Positions 17,850-26,530 are shown, counted from the first letter of the stretch. The stretch: DNA of 43,602 nt from Dehalococcoidia bacterium (GCA_029246995.1 JAQWMB010000003.1:1-43602), one strand, 5' to 3'. The notes: a model not told the origin generated them from the letters alone. Made by a program: numbers and translations.

Positions 17850-18365
17850 CTAAAAAAACTTTAGTATTAAATTTTTTGCATCTTTTACAAAGCCTATAAA
17901 ATCTGAAAATATATTTTGTGTCACATTTACATCCATCACTTCTTGTGGGTAGGCATCATTTCCTTGTGGTGGTAATTTATATTTTTCTGGTATATATGAA
18001 ACTACCTCTAGAGGGATATAGGATTGGTAAGATTGTATAGGTTTTACTTTAATCATTCCATTTTCTAATGCTGAAGAGACTATTCTTTCTATATATAATA
18101 ATTTTGCAATTTCTACTTCTATTTCTGCAATTTCAGCCTGTAAATTATTATTAACTAAATCAAGATTTTTTCCTTCATATCCTATAGTAGATAACTTATC
18201 AGTTGCCAAGACCTGAGTTATACCAATGATGCAAATGAATATAGATAAAAATATATATGGTGAGAGATTACGTTTTTTAACTAGAGACTTGTGCTGTAGT
18301 TGTTTTTTGTTTCTTGTTTCTTGTTTTGCATAAATTTTTTCTGCAGTAGGATTTGCTAAAACCAT
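17850..18365 (-). CDS. ftsL: FtsL-like bitopic divisome protein
   Basis: FtsL is a small divisome protein with one membrane helix and a short coiled coil that pairs with FtsQ and FtsB/DivIC. The 171-aa protein has a basic head (ETRNKKQLQHKSLVKKR), a membrane helix at about residues 36-53, and a helix 62-90 with leucine/isoleucine spacing (LVNNNLQAEIAEIEVEIAKL) fitting a coiled coil. Sequence is not diagnostic, so the call rests on layout plus position between rsmH and ftsI. It is longer than usual, with about 80 residues after the coiled coil that I cannot assign. It overlaps rsmH by one base. Confidence 0.8.
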   Translation of the reverse strand: MVLANPTAEKIYAKQETRNKKQLQHKSLVKKRNLSPYIFLSIFICIIGITQVLATDKLSTIGYEGKNLDLVNNNLQAEIAEIEVEIAKLLYIERIVSSALENGMIKVKPIQSYQSYIPLEVVSYIPEKYKLPPQGNDAYPQEVMDVNVTQNIFSDFIGFVKDAKNLILKFF

Positions 18366-19318
18366 TAGGATGCCTTCCTTGAATCAATTGTTTCTGCAAT
18401 TCGTATTTTTGCTGATCTGGCTGATGGATTTTCATCAATTTCTTCATCTGTCGGAGTAATGATTTTCTTATTAATAATTTGTAATTTTGCAACATGATTG
18501 CAATTACAAATTATTAATTTTGCTGGACAGATACAATGCCTTGATTCATGTTGGAAAAAATGCTTTACGACTCTGTCTTCTAGTGAGTGAAAAGATATTA
18601 CAACCAATCTTCCTCCTGGTTTTTCAAGTAATTGCAATGATTTAGTTAGTGCAATTTTTAGTAACTCTATCTCAGAGTTCACAGCAATTCTAATTGCTTG
18701 AAAGGATTTGGTTGCTGGATGAATTCTATTTCTTTTTTTACTTCTTGGATACACTGATAAAATAAGCTTAGTTAAATCTTCAGTATTATTAATTGGCCTT
18801 TTACGTATTATTGCTTTAGCTATTTTCTTACTATGTTTTTCTTCACCAAATTCTCGTAAGATATTATTTAGTTCAAGTTCTGAAGTTTTATTTACGATTT
18901 CATGGGCAGTATTTTTTTGTTTCTCATCCATTCTCATGTCTAGTGGTGCATTGTATCTAAACGAAAATCCTCTTTTATTATCATTAAGTTGAATTTGTGA
19001 AGTACCTAAATCAAACAAAATACCGTTAATTTTATTAAAATTACTTATTTTTGCAATTTGTTCTATTGAGCTAAAATCAAGATTGTGTAATGAAATTGAA
19101 TTTTTAAAATTTAATAAATTTTTTCTAGCTATTGCAAGAGCCTTTTCATCCTTATCAATGCCTATCACTTTAGTATTTGGGTATTTTTCAAGAATTGCTT
19201 TAGTGTGGCCTCCAGCACCTAAAGTGGCATCAAGGAAGTGGCTATTATCTTTTAAATTTAAACCTCTGATGACTTCTTTAATCATTACAGTTTTGTGCTC
19301 AACAATTTTATTCCTCAT
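18365..19318 (-). CDS. rsmH: 16S rRNA (cytosine-1402-N4)-methyltransferase
   Basis: RsmH (MraW) methylates N4 of C1402 in 16S rRNA near the decoding centre. The 317-aa protein starts with HKTVMIKEVIRGLN, has the SAM motif LDATLGAGGHTKAILEKYP, DLGTSQIQLND, RGFSFRYNAPLDMRMD, ATKSFQAIRIAVNSE and VVISFHSLEDRVVKHFF, and ends with NPSARSAKIRIAE, as in the family. AGGA lies upstream of ATG. It overlaps mraZ by 11 nt. Confidence 0.98.
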   Translation of the reverse strand: MRNKIVEHKTVMIKEVIRGLNLKDNSHFLDATLGAGGHTKAILEKYPNTKVIGIDKDEKALAIARKNLLNFKNSISLHNLDFSSIEQIAKISNFNKINGILFDLGTSQIQLNDNKRGFSFRYNAPLDMRMDEKQKNTAHEIVNKTSELELNNILREFGEEKHSKKIAKAIIRKRPINNTEDLTKLILSVYPRSKKRNRIHPATKSFQAIRIAVNSEIELLKIALTKSLQLLEKPGGRLVVISFHSLEDRVVKHFFQHESRHCICPAKLIICNCNHVAKLQIINKKIITPTDEEIDENPSARSAKIRIAETIDSRKAS

Positions 19319-19715
19319 CTAATTCCTCGCTAATAAGTTCTTTTCCCCACTTAGATGTTGGCCATATTTCTATGTAATCTCCGCACCCAACGATTGTGAT
19401 CATTTTTGCGTCATCTAATATTTCTCTTAATTTTGTAGGTATTAATACTCTTCCTTGTGAGTCAAGATCAATTTCAAAAGCACCAGCTAAAAAATTTCTT
19501 CTTACTTTTCGCCCAATCTGTTTTCTATTACTAACATGTTCGCCGAGTCTTTTTGAAGTTTCCTCTTCAAAACCAGCTGCCGTATAAAGTTCCAAGCACT
19601 TATCAGGACTCTCTTTGATAACTGCACCTTTCAAAAAAGCAGTGCGATACCGAGGGGGAATTGAAATTCTACCTCTAGCATCTATTGCGTAATCATAAGA
19701 ACCAAAAAAATACAT
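19308..19715 (-). CDS. mraZ: Transcriptional regulator MraZ
   Basis: MraZ is the AbrB-like DNA-binding protein that usually begins and represses the dcw cluster. The 135-aa protein has both SpoVT-AbrB half repeats with the DxxxR motifs: DARGRISIPPRYR and DSQGRVLIPTKLR. GGA lies 7 nt before ATG. It is the first gene of the minus-strand cluster. The region upstream contains a phased GGG/CCC array matching the known MraZ operator style, so autoregulation is likely. Confidence 0.97.
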   Translation of the reverse strand: MYFFGSYDYAIDARGRISIPPRYRTAFLKGAVIKESPDKCLELYTAAGFEEETSKRLGEHVSNRKQIGRKVRRNFLAGAFEIDLDSQGRVLIPTKLREILDDAKMITIVGCGDYIEIWPTSKWGKELISEELDEE

Positions 19716-19736
19716 AAATTGTCCATTAACCTAGAT

Positions 19737-19771
19737 AGGGAATTATTGGGTAATTAGCCCATTTACACCCA
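19737..19771 (-). promoter_or_regulatory. Phased GGG/CCC array, probable MraZ operator
   Basis: Four G3/C3 triplets start exactly 10 bp apart at 19738 (GGG), 19748 (GGG), 19758 (CCC) and 19768 (CCC) on the plus strand. Read in the direction of mraZ this is TGGGT-N5-TGGGC-N5-ACCCA-N5-TCCCT. Known MraZ boxes are direct TGGGN repeats with 5-bp spacers, so two elements fit exactly and the other two are in inverted orientation in the same helical phase. G/C triplets are otherwise rare in this AT-rich intergenic region. It lies 23-57 bp before the mraZ start. Confidence 0.75.
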
Positions 19772-19772
19772 T

Positions 19773-19800
19773 TTCTTATCATTTAAAGTACCAAATTCAA
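19773..19800 (-). promoter_or_regulatory. Candidate dcw cluster promoter upstream of mraZ
   Basis: On the minus strand, TTGAAT (19800-19795) and TAAGAA (19778-19773) are separated by 16 bp. The match is moderate, but the GGG array starts just after the -10-like element, where a repressor would cover the start site. Other AT-rich hexamers nearby could serve instead. Confidence 0.4.
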
Positions 19801-19892
19801 CCAGATTCGACAAGTATTATCCAAAAAAGTATTAATATTTTTCTTTAGGAATATTTTGATTTTATTGGTATAAAAAGTATATTTTTAGTAGA
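19801..19892 (+). promoter_or_regulatory. Candidate extended -10 promoter for the mogA-trmD-rplS run
   Basis: TGGTATAAA (19866-19874) is a good extended -10 (TG-N-TATAAA). No good -35 lies 17 bp upstream, which is tolerated for extended -10 promoters. A start near 19880 would leave a leader of only about 10-25 nt before the mogA ATG at 19893 or 19905. The whole intergenic region 19716-19892 is a divergent control region holding this and the mraZ signals; nothing else is visible in it. Confidence 0.45.
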
Positions 19893-20432
19893 ATGATTAT
19901 TCTAATGGAAGAAATTAATAAAAGAAAAGCTTTAATTATCGTTTTAAGCGATCTTGGCTCTCAAGGTAAAAGAGAAGATACTGCAGGCGCATCAGTGAAA
20001 ATGATATTAGAGAATCATTCATTTAATATCATTAAAAAAATAATCATTCCTGATGATTATCAGACTTTGGTAAATCTCTTGATTGATTCAACTATCGAGA
20101 GCTTTAAAAATGTAGACATGATTTTAACCATTGGTGGAACTGGTTTGTCTCCTAGGGATATTACACCTCAAGCGACAAAAGATATCTTAGACTTAGAAAT
20201 ACCTGGAATATCAGAACTTATTCGGATTAAGGGATATGAATTTAATCATTTTTCAATACTCAGTAGAAGCATTGCTGGTGTGCGTAATAAAGTATTAATT
20301 ATTAATCTTCCGGGTAGCCTAAAAGGTGCTACAGAAAGTCTTAATATAATTGTTGATCAGCTTGAACATCTTTTAACTCAAATACAAGGAGTCATTGATG
20401 CTGAACATAAGGAGTTGAATAGTGAAAGTTAA
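19893..20432 (+). CDS. mog: MogA/MoaB-type molybdopterin adenylyltransferase
   Basis: Proteins of this family adenylate molybdopterin before molybdenum insertion in cofactor synthesis. The 179-aa protein has the MoCF-biosynthesis fold: LIIVLSDLGSQGKREDTAG at the start, DMILTIGGTGLSPRDITPQAT, and NLPGSLKGATESL near the end. It could be called mog or moaB; sequence alone does not decide. A second ATG four codons on (19905) is an alternative start. It is the first gene of the plus-strand run and sits where rpsP and rimM are usually found ahead of trmD. Confidence 0.9.
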   Translation: MIILMEEINKRKALIIVLSDLGSQGKREDTAGASVKMILENHSFNIIKKIIIPDDYQTLVNLLIDSTIESFKNVDMILTIGGTGLSPRDITPQATKDILDLEIPGISELIRIKGYEFNHFSILSRSIAGVRNKVLIINLPGSLKGATESLNIIVDQLEHLLTQIQGVIDAEHKELNSES

Positions 20433-21156
20433 TATACTAACTTTATTTCCTGAATTTTTTTCTAGTCCATTAAATGTTTCTATTTTAAATCGAGCAATTA
20501 ATGAAAAAATTATTCATGTAGATATTCATGATTTAAGGGAATGGGGTATTGGGAAACATCGTCAAGTTGATGACACTTCATATGGAGGAGGTCCGGGTAT
20601 GGTATTAATGGCTGAGCCATTGATTAGGTCTATAGATGAAATTTCTAAAATGCAATCCGAGCAAGCCCATGTAATCTTGATGACACCTCAGGGAGAACAA
20701 TTAAACTACGAAACTGCAAAAAACATTGCCAAACAAAAAAATATAATTATTGTATGTGGAAAATATGAAGGTATTGATGAAAGAGTTGTAGAAAAGAGCA
20801 TTGATCAACAAATATCTTTAGCCGATGTTGTTTTTTCTGGTGGTGAAATACCAGCATTAGCATTAATAGATTCAGTTTCAAGATTAATACCAGGTGTTTT
20901 AGGCGATGCAGAATCTTTAAATGAAGAATCATTTTGTGATAATTTACTTGAATATCCACATTATACAAAACCTGCTTCTGTCCATGATATGCATGTACCA
21001 GAAGTGCTTTTATCAGGTAATCATAAAATGATTAACGATTGGCGTCACAAGCAGCAAATTTTACGCACAGCTTTAAAAAGAAAAGATTTAATTGAAAAAA
21101 AAGAATTAACTACTGAAGAAAAAAAATGGCTAGTTGAAAGTAATGATGAAACGTAG
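20422..21156 (+). CDS. trmD: tRNA (guanine-37-N1)-methyltransferase
   Basis: TrmD makes m1G37 in tRNAs and prevents +1 frameshifting. The 244-aa SPOUT enzyme has ILTLFPEFF at the start, DDTSYGGGPGMVLMAEPL, the knot region IIVCGKYEGIDERV, SGGEIPALALID, and YPHYTKPASV. The start is GTG with an AAGGAG site 7 nt upstream, overlapping the mogA stop by 11 nt. Confidence 0.98.
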   Translation: MKVNILTLFPEFFSSPLNVSILNRAINEKIIHVDIHDLREWGIGKHRQVDDTSYGGGPGMVLMAEPLIRSIDEISKMQSEQAHVILMTPQGEQLNYETAKNIAKQKNIIIVCGKYEGIDERVVEKSIDQQISLADVVFSGGEIPALALIDSVSRLIPGVLGDAESLNEESFCDNLLEYPHYTKPASVHDMHVPEVLLSGNHKMINDWRHKQQILRTALKRKDLIEKKELTTEEKKWLVESNDET

Positions 21157-21199
21157 AATAATCTATAGATATTAATTATTAATGTAACGGGAAAGTTAG

Positions 21200-21538
21200 A
21201 TGAATAAAAATTTACTAGAAGAAATTGCTATAACTACTAATCCTCATCTGGAAGACGTGAGGCCAGGTGATCAAATCAGAATTTCATACAGAATTGTAGA
21301 AGGTGACAGAGAAAGGCTGCAGCCTTTTGAAGGTATTGTAATCAAAAGAAGAAATGGCAAGGATGGCAGTATTACTGTCAGAAGAATTGCATCTGGGGTT
21401 GGGGTTGAAAGAACGATCCCATTACAATCAAATCGTGTAGAAAAGGTAGAGCTTATACAAAGAGGTAAAGTTCGTCGTTCTAAGCTCTATTTCTTAAGAG
21501 GCAGGACAGGTAAATCTGCTCGATTAAAACAGAAATAG
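21200..21538 (+). CDS. rplS: 50S ribosomal protein L19
   Basis: L19 sits at the 30S-50S interface. The 112-aa protein has the typical PGDQIRISYRIVEGDRERLQ, FEGIVIKRRNGKDG, TVRRIASGVGVERTIPL, and the C-terminal VRRSKLYFLRGRTGKSARLK. GGGAAAG lies upstream of ATG. The trmD-rplS pair is conserved across bacteria. Confidence 0.99.
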   Translation: MNKNLLEEIAITTNPHLEDVRPGDQIRISYRIVEGDRERLQPFEGIVIKRRNGKDGSITVRRIASGVGVERTIPLQSNRVEKVELIQRGKVRRSKLYFLRGRTGKSARLKQK

Positions 21539-21572
21539 TTGTTTATCTTTTCATAGACTATTGGCATATTAG

Positions 21573-24275
21573 TTGAATATTAAAAACATTAATTCTGATC
21601 AAGGCTTAATTAGCTTAAAATATGTAAGGGTTGCTGTAAATACTGGTCGTCCTACAAGGATGCTTTTTAGTTATCATCTTAAAGATGGTATGCAGATTCA
21701 ATCAGGTTCTCTAGTATTAGTCCCATTTGCAAAACGAATATTGCAAGGAATAGTTGTAGAAGGCCCACTAGATCTGCCTGGATACCATGGTAAAACTAGG
21801 CCAGTAGATAGTATTCTTAATGATTTTCAACCAATTTCTTCAGATCATTTAAAACTTGCTAAATGGATAAGTGGTTTCTATTTATCTCCTCAGTGGGAAA
21901 CTTTTTCAATGATGTTTCCACCAGGCATTAGCCAAAAACCAATAGAAACTATAAAAAAAATTGCAAGCAATGATCAATTAATAAACGAAGATTTGAAAGA
22001 TCTTTATGATGATATTGATATGCAAGGGATAGATGCAGCTAAATTAAAAAAAAAATATCCAAAAAAGTTTAATGCTAATATTGATGAATTGATTTCATCT
22101 AATTTAATTCAAAAGGTATATTCTCTGCCAAGCCTAGTGCCAAAAAATTATGAGATTCAACATATTGAAATAAAGAAAAGCATTATTGAAATTAGGGATT
22201 TTTTAAATAACTATATTGGCTCACGTAAAAATAAAACATCAGAAGTTATTACTTTTATGATGAGGCATCCTTCTTCAATAACTTATGAAAAATTAATAGC
22301 TATTTATAATAAAGTGATTATTAATAAACTAATTGCAAAAAAGATTTTGAACCACGATCTTGATTCACACTTAGTGGTTTTTGATTTGCAAAAATTTTCA
22401 ATGGATGAAATACTTGACTTAACTTGTCTTACATATGAAAAAACTGCTAAAAAAGTACTTAATTTTTTTATAGATAAATCAAATTTTATAGAATCATATA
22501 TATCAACTCAAAATATAAAAAAAATTTTTGGTCCATCTTCCAATCAAGCGTTAGAATTTTTATTTTATTTAGGAATGATAAAATATAAAAAACGCAATGA
22601 ATCCAGTGATTCAATTTTTAAATCAAATAATGAATTGAGAAGTAAAAAAACATTAACTAAAGAACAAAAAAGTGCTGTAAGTGAGATTAGTGAGAGTGTA
22701 AATAATAATTTAGGTCAATCTTTTGTGATATATGGTGCTAGAGAATCAGGTAAACTTGAAACATGCTTGAACATTATAAAAAATCTTTCTGCTGAATCAC
22801 AAAGTTCTTTAGTAATTTCACCTAGTATTGCAAATAGTTCATTGATTTATTCTCGTTTTAAAGAATTTTTTGATTCTAATTTAATCTTAATAAACTCTGA
22901 TTCAACAAAAAAAAATTTTTTAGAAAAATGGCACAGTATTCAAAATTCTGATTATAAGGTTATTATATCAACAAAATTTGGATTTACATTACCAGTCAAT
23001 AATTTAAAACTCATAATAATCACAGAAGCAGAAAATTTTTCTTATAAACAGAATTTTTCTTCACCAAGATACGATCTTAAAGATGTTGCAGAATATTTAG
23101 CATTGAATTTTGGGATTACAATTGTGTATCTTACTTCAACTATGAATGCTAGTTTATGGCTTCAAGCTTATCAAGAAAAGATCATAAAAATTAATCTACC
23201 TGGAAAAATTAATAGAATTCTTCAATCAAATGGTAATTATAAAATATGGCGCAAGCAATCATTACCAAATGTTCAATTAGATGCAATCAAGGATCCTAGC
23301 ACAATTTTTTCATCAGGTATTTTAGAAACTATCAAAAAAAATATAGAAAAAAATATTCAAAGCATAATCATTATGAATAGACGTGGATTTGCAAAATACC
23401 TAATTTGTAAATGTGGAAAAAAGATTTTGTGTGAAAATTGCTTTTCCCCTATGTCTGTGCAGCAAGAATCTAAAGATTTAAATAATTTTAATACTATCTT
23501 TCTTTTTTGTTATCAATGTGGGAATAAATCTAAGAAAGTAAAAAGCTGTAATAAGTGTATGAGTAATTATTTACCATTAAGAGCAGGCACTAATATGGCT
23601 GAAGATTTGCTTCATAAAAAAATAAAAGATGCAAAAATTATTAGACTTGATAGTGATTCGGTTCTTGAATATGGAACTGGAGATAGACTTGTCAATGCTG
23701 TAAAAAATGCAGATATTATTTTAGGAACAAAAAAAATTTTAGATATTCATGAATTACAAAAGTCTCCATTTGTTTGCTTGCTATTACCTGAATATAATGA
23801 AAACGAAATTGATTATAGATATCAAGAAAGTATTTTTCAATTAATTATGGAGTCAATAGACTTCGTTGATGTGAATAATCCATTACATAAAGTAGTCATT
23901 CAGTCTATTAATCCGAATGAATTGATAATAAAGAATGCATTAGATAGAAATGTGGATGCTTTTTATCAAAGAGAGCTTGAGTGGCGATCACTTTATGAAT
24001 ATCCACCTTATACTCAAATATTAAAATTAGAATTTAATCATGACGATGGTAGCTTCGCAGCTGAGGAAGCAAATAGACTATATAAAGAACTGATTGAAAA
24101 AATAAATAATAACAATATTAAAATATTTGGTCCAATAAAACTTCAAAAGGATATTATGCGCAATAAGGAAAGATGGATAATATATTTAAAAGGTCAAGAT
24201 GCTAACATTTATATATCAAATGTTGATATTCCAATTGGCTGGCAAGTAGATTTAAATCCCATGGAAATAAATTAA
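21573..24275 (+). CDS. priA: PriA-like replication restart protein with degenerate helicase motifs
   Basis: PriA recognises stalled forks and reloads the replisome. The 900-aa protein starts at TTG, the only start codon between the upstream in-frame TAG and the N-terminal DNA-binding domain (YVRVAVNTGRPTRMLFSYHL to ILQGIVVEGPL). The metal-binding region is intact with eight cysteines in pairs: C612/C614, C620/C623, C646/C649, C659/C662. The ATPase parts are not: Walker A reads G388-ARES-GK-L395 with Leu for Thr/Ser; the DEEH box reads T484-E-A-E; the motif V region reads ILGTKKILDIHEL; and no GRAGR motif VI is seen around residues 750-775. The C-terminal domain (REL.WRSLYEYPPYTQI) is recognisable. 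Longer than the usual 730-800 aa. Probably a structural, non-helicase PriA, as described for Actinobacteria. Confidence 0.88.
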   Translation: MNIKNINSDQGLISLKYVRVAVNTGRPTRMLFSYHLKDGMQIQSGSLVLVPFAKRILQGIVVEGPLDLPGYHGKTRPVDSILNDFQPISSDHLKLAKWISGFYLSPQWETFSMMFPPGISQKPIETIKKIASNDQLINEDLKDLYDDIDMQGIDAAKLKKKYPKKFNANIDELISSNLIQKVYSLPSLVPKNYEIQHIEIKKSIIEIRDFLNNYIGSRKNKTSEVITFMMRHPSSITYEKLIAIYNKVIINKLIAKKILNHDLDSHLVVFDLQKFSMDEILDLTCLTYEKTAKKVLNFFIDKSNFIESYISTQNIKKIFGPSSNQALEFLFYLGMIKYKKRNESSDSIFKSNNELRSKKTLTKEQKSAVSEISESVNNNLGQSFVIYGARESGKLETCLNIIKNLSAESQSSLVISPSIANSSLIYSRFKEFFDSNLILINSDSTKKNFLEKWHSIQNSDYKVIISTKFGFTLPVNNLKLIIITEAENFSYKQNFSSPRYDLKDVAEYLALNFGITIVYLTSTMNASLWLQAYQEKIIKINLPGKINRILQSNGNYKIWRKQSLPNVQLDAIKDPSTIFSSGILETIKKNIEKNIQSIIIMNRRGFAKYLICKCGKKILCENCFSPMSVQQESKDLNNFNTIFLFCYQCGNKSKKVKSCNKCMSNYLPLRAGTNMAEDLLHKKIKDAKIIRLDSDSVLEYGTGDRLVNAVKNADIILGTKKILDIHELQKSPFVCLLLPEYNENEIDYRYQESIFQLIMESIDFVDVNNPLHKVVIQSINPNELIIKNALDRNVDAFYQRELEWRSLYEYPPYTQILKLEFNHDDGSFAAEEANRLYKELIEKINNNNIKIFGPIKLQKDIMRNKERWIIYLKGQDANIYISNVDIPIGWQVDLNPMEIN

Positions 24276-24286
24276 GGAATAATTAA

Positions 24287-24787
24287 ATGATTGTGAGGCC
24301 AATTCGTTACCTCGGTGATCCAGTACTAAGAAAAAAAGCTAAGCAAGTTGAATTGATAAATGATGATATTCATGTTTTAGTTGAAAGTATGTTTAGTTCT
24401 ATGAATAAAGCTCAAGGTGTTGGCTTAGCTGCACCGCAAGTAGGAGTAAATTTAGCTATTGCAGTGATTGATATTCCTACTCATGAACCTTTTACAATTA
24501 TAAATCCTGTTATAACGAAGTCTAACGGTATGAGAATTGTTGAAAATGAAGGATGCCTCTCAGTTCCTGGTTATCGTGGTAATCCTGAAAGAAGCATAGA
24601 AGTTTTTGTAGAAGCACGAGATGTAAATAACAAAAAAATTAAATTTCATGCTCAAGATAATTTACTAGCTCAAGTGCTTGAACATGAGATTGATCATTTG
24701 CAAGGCTCTCTTTATATTGACAGATTGAAAGACATCAATGAATTAGTCAAATTGAATAGCCTTGATTGGAATGATCCAGAAGAATAG
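24287..24787 (+). CDS. def: Peptide deformylase
   Basis: Def removes the formyl group from nascent proteins. The 166-aa metalloenzyme has all three signatures: GVGLAAPQVG, EGCLSVPG with the metal-binding Cys, and LEHEIDHLQG with the HExxH metal and catalytic residues. AAGGA lies upstream of ATG, 11 bp after priA. The priA-def linkage is common. Confidence 0.98.
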   Translation: MIVRPIRYLGDPVLRKKAKQVELINDDIHVLVESMFSSMNKAQGVGLAAPQVGVNLAIAVIDIPTHEPFTIINPVITKSNGMRIVENEGCLSVPGYRGNPERSIEVFVEARDVNNKKIKFHAQDNLLAQVLEHEIDHLQGSLYIDRLKDINELVKLNSLDWNDPEE

Positions 24788-24818
24788 ATGTAAAATTCAA
24801 TCTATGAAAGTAGGTGTC

Positions 24819-25121
24819 ATGGAATTTATTTATCCAATTTTTATTGCCATTGCATTTTATTTTATTTTACTTAAACCGGTAATGAAAGATCAAAAATTAA
24901 AAAAGAAAACAATGTCATCTTTAAAAATTGGTGATACAGTAGTGTTTTCTGGAGGATTGGTTGCTGTAATCGATGAGATTATTGTTACTAAGTCTGGGAC
25001 GTCTTTATTAAAATTAATCTTAAATAATAATACAGTAATATATTCTTTACCTGAGTCAATCGATAGACTTGTTGAAGATGATACTGTTCTAAGTAACATG
25101 AAAGATATAATAAAAAAATAG
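24819..25121 (+). CDS. yajC: YajC, preprotein translocase accessory subunit
   Basis: YajC associates with SecDF in the membrane. I choose the ATG at 24819 (MEFIYPIFIAIAF), which has AGGTG close upstream and begins right at the membrane helix, giving 100 aa. ATG 24804 or a TTG at 24762 inside def are possible but lack a ribosome site. After the helix (about residues 3-19) come LKPVMKDQKLKKKTMSSLKIGDTVVFSGGLVAVI, matching the family's KxGDxVVTxGGxxGxV pattern. secD follows 11 bp later. Confidence 0.92.
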   Translation: MEFIYPIFIAIAFYFILLKPVMKDQKLKKKTMSSLKIGDTVVFSGGLVAVIDEIIVTKSGTSLLKLILNNNTVIYSLPESIDRLVEDDTVLSNMKDIIKK

Positions 25122-25132
25122 GATAGGTTTTT

Positions 25133-26530
25133 ATGTTTAAACGTCATTTCATAAGCTTATTTTTCACTATTTTTATTTCAATTTTTTCTGCTTATTTATT
25201 TCTACCAAATGCTACACCTAATTTTTTGCCAAACTCAATACAAGAATCAATAATATGGCCTGAATCTGCTGGCGGTCTCTCTATAGGTAATTTCCAAAGA
25301 GATTCTATGAGGCTCGGCTTAGATCTCCAAGGAGGCACAAGATTATTGTTAAAAGCAATCTTTCCAGAGGAGTTTGAAGGTGATTCAAATTCTGTTTTAG
25401 AAGGAACCATACAAGTCCTTCGTAAAAGAGTTGATGGTGCTGGAGTTGCTGAGGCAGAAATTACTAGACAAGATCAAGATATGATTTCTATTCAATTGCC
25501 TGGATTGAATACTGAAGAGGCAAGAAATTTATTGGGACGGACAGCAAGATTGAAGTTTTGTGAACCAATTGCAATTGCTCCTTTTCAATCTGAACCATGT
25601 GATGAAAATGGTGAATTTGTTCAAGCATACGGAGAGGTGGATGGCAAGATCATTGCTATGTCTGGTTCTTTACTTAAGCCCAATGCTTTTGTTGGTACGG
25701 ATACTTTAGGTAATCCAGCGGTTGGGTTTGAATGGCAAAATGATGGACCAGAGATATCCAAGCAAGTAACTACAAGGTTAATTGGTCAACGTTTAGCAAT
25801 TTTTTTAGACGATGAAGTTTTATCCGCACCAACTGTTAATGCTACAATTATCAAACAAGGCCAAATTACTGGATTAGGCCTAGAACGAGCTAGGCAATTG
25901 GTCATTCAGTTAAACTCCGGTTCATTGCCAGTTGATTTGCAGATACTTTCTGAGCAAAGCGTTGATGCAACATTAGGTCAAGATTCAATTGATAAATCAT
26001 TAGTCGCAGGGCAACTTGGCTTAATGTTAGTATGTTTCTTTATGTTGCTTTACTATGGTTTGCTTGGTGGGGTTTCTGTAATTGCGTTACTTGTTTATTC
26101 ATTATTGACACTTGCCTTATTTAAATTGATACCAATAACATTAACTTTAGCAGGTATAGGTGCCTTCGTTTTATCTGTAGGAATGGCTGTTGATGCTAAT
26201 ATACTTATCTTTGAAAGAATGAAAGAAGAATTGAGGTCTGGTAGAAGTTATGTGAGTTCGCTAGAGATAGGTTTTGGAAGAGCCTGGCCTTCTATTCGAG
26301 ATTCTAATGCTACAACATTAATAACTTGTCTTATTTTGTATTCTCTCGGGGGTGGAATTGCATTACCAGGAATGGGTTCATTTAGCGCTCCGCTGGTACA
26401 AGGATTTGCTATTACTCTAGCAATTGGAGTATTAATTTCTATGTATACAGCAGTTTTTTTCACTAAATCAATGTTGTATTTTCTTGGTAAGTATCAAAGG
26501 TTCAGAAGATTTGTTGGTGAAGAAGTATGA
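25133..26530 (+). CDS. secD: Protein translocase subunit SecD
   Basis: SecD with SecF uses the proton gradient to help pull exported proteins across the membrane. The 465-aa protein has a membrane helix at about residues 8-26, the LGLDLQGGTRLLL motif, the P1 external domain with VLRKRVDGAGVAEAEI, and, after residue 280, the five-helix RND-like core with LAGIGAFVLSVGMAVDANILIFERMKEEL and the DSNATTLIT segment. The stop overlaps the secF start as ATGA. Shorter than E. coli SecD (615 aa) but normal for many lineages. Confidence 0.97.
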   Translation: MFKRHFISLFFTIFISIFSAYLFLPNATPNFLPNSIQESIIWPESAGGLSIGNFQRDSMRLGLDLQGGTRLLLKAIFPEEFEGDSNSVLEGTIQVLRKRVDGAGVAEAEITRQDQDMISIQLPGLNTEEARNLLGRTARLKFCEPIAIAPFQSEPCDENGEFVQAYGEVDGKIIAMSGSLLKPNAFVGTDTLGNPAVGFEWQNDGPEISKQVTTRLIGQRLAIFLDDEVLSAPTVNATIIKQGQITGLGLERARQLVIQLNSGSLPVDLQILSEQSVDATLGQDSIDKSLVAGQLGLMLVCFFMLLYYGLLGGVSVIALLVYSLLTLALFKLIPITLTLAGIGAFVLSVGMAVDANILIFERMKEELRSGRSYVSSLEIGFGRAWPSIRDSNATTLITCLILYSLGGGIALPGMGSFSAPLVQGFAITLAIGVLISMYTAVFFTKSMLYFLGKYQRFRRFVGEEV

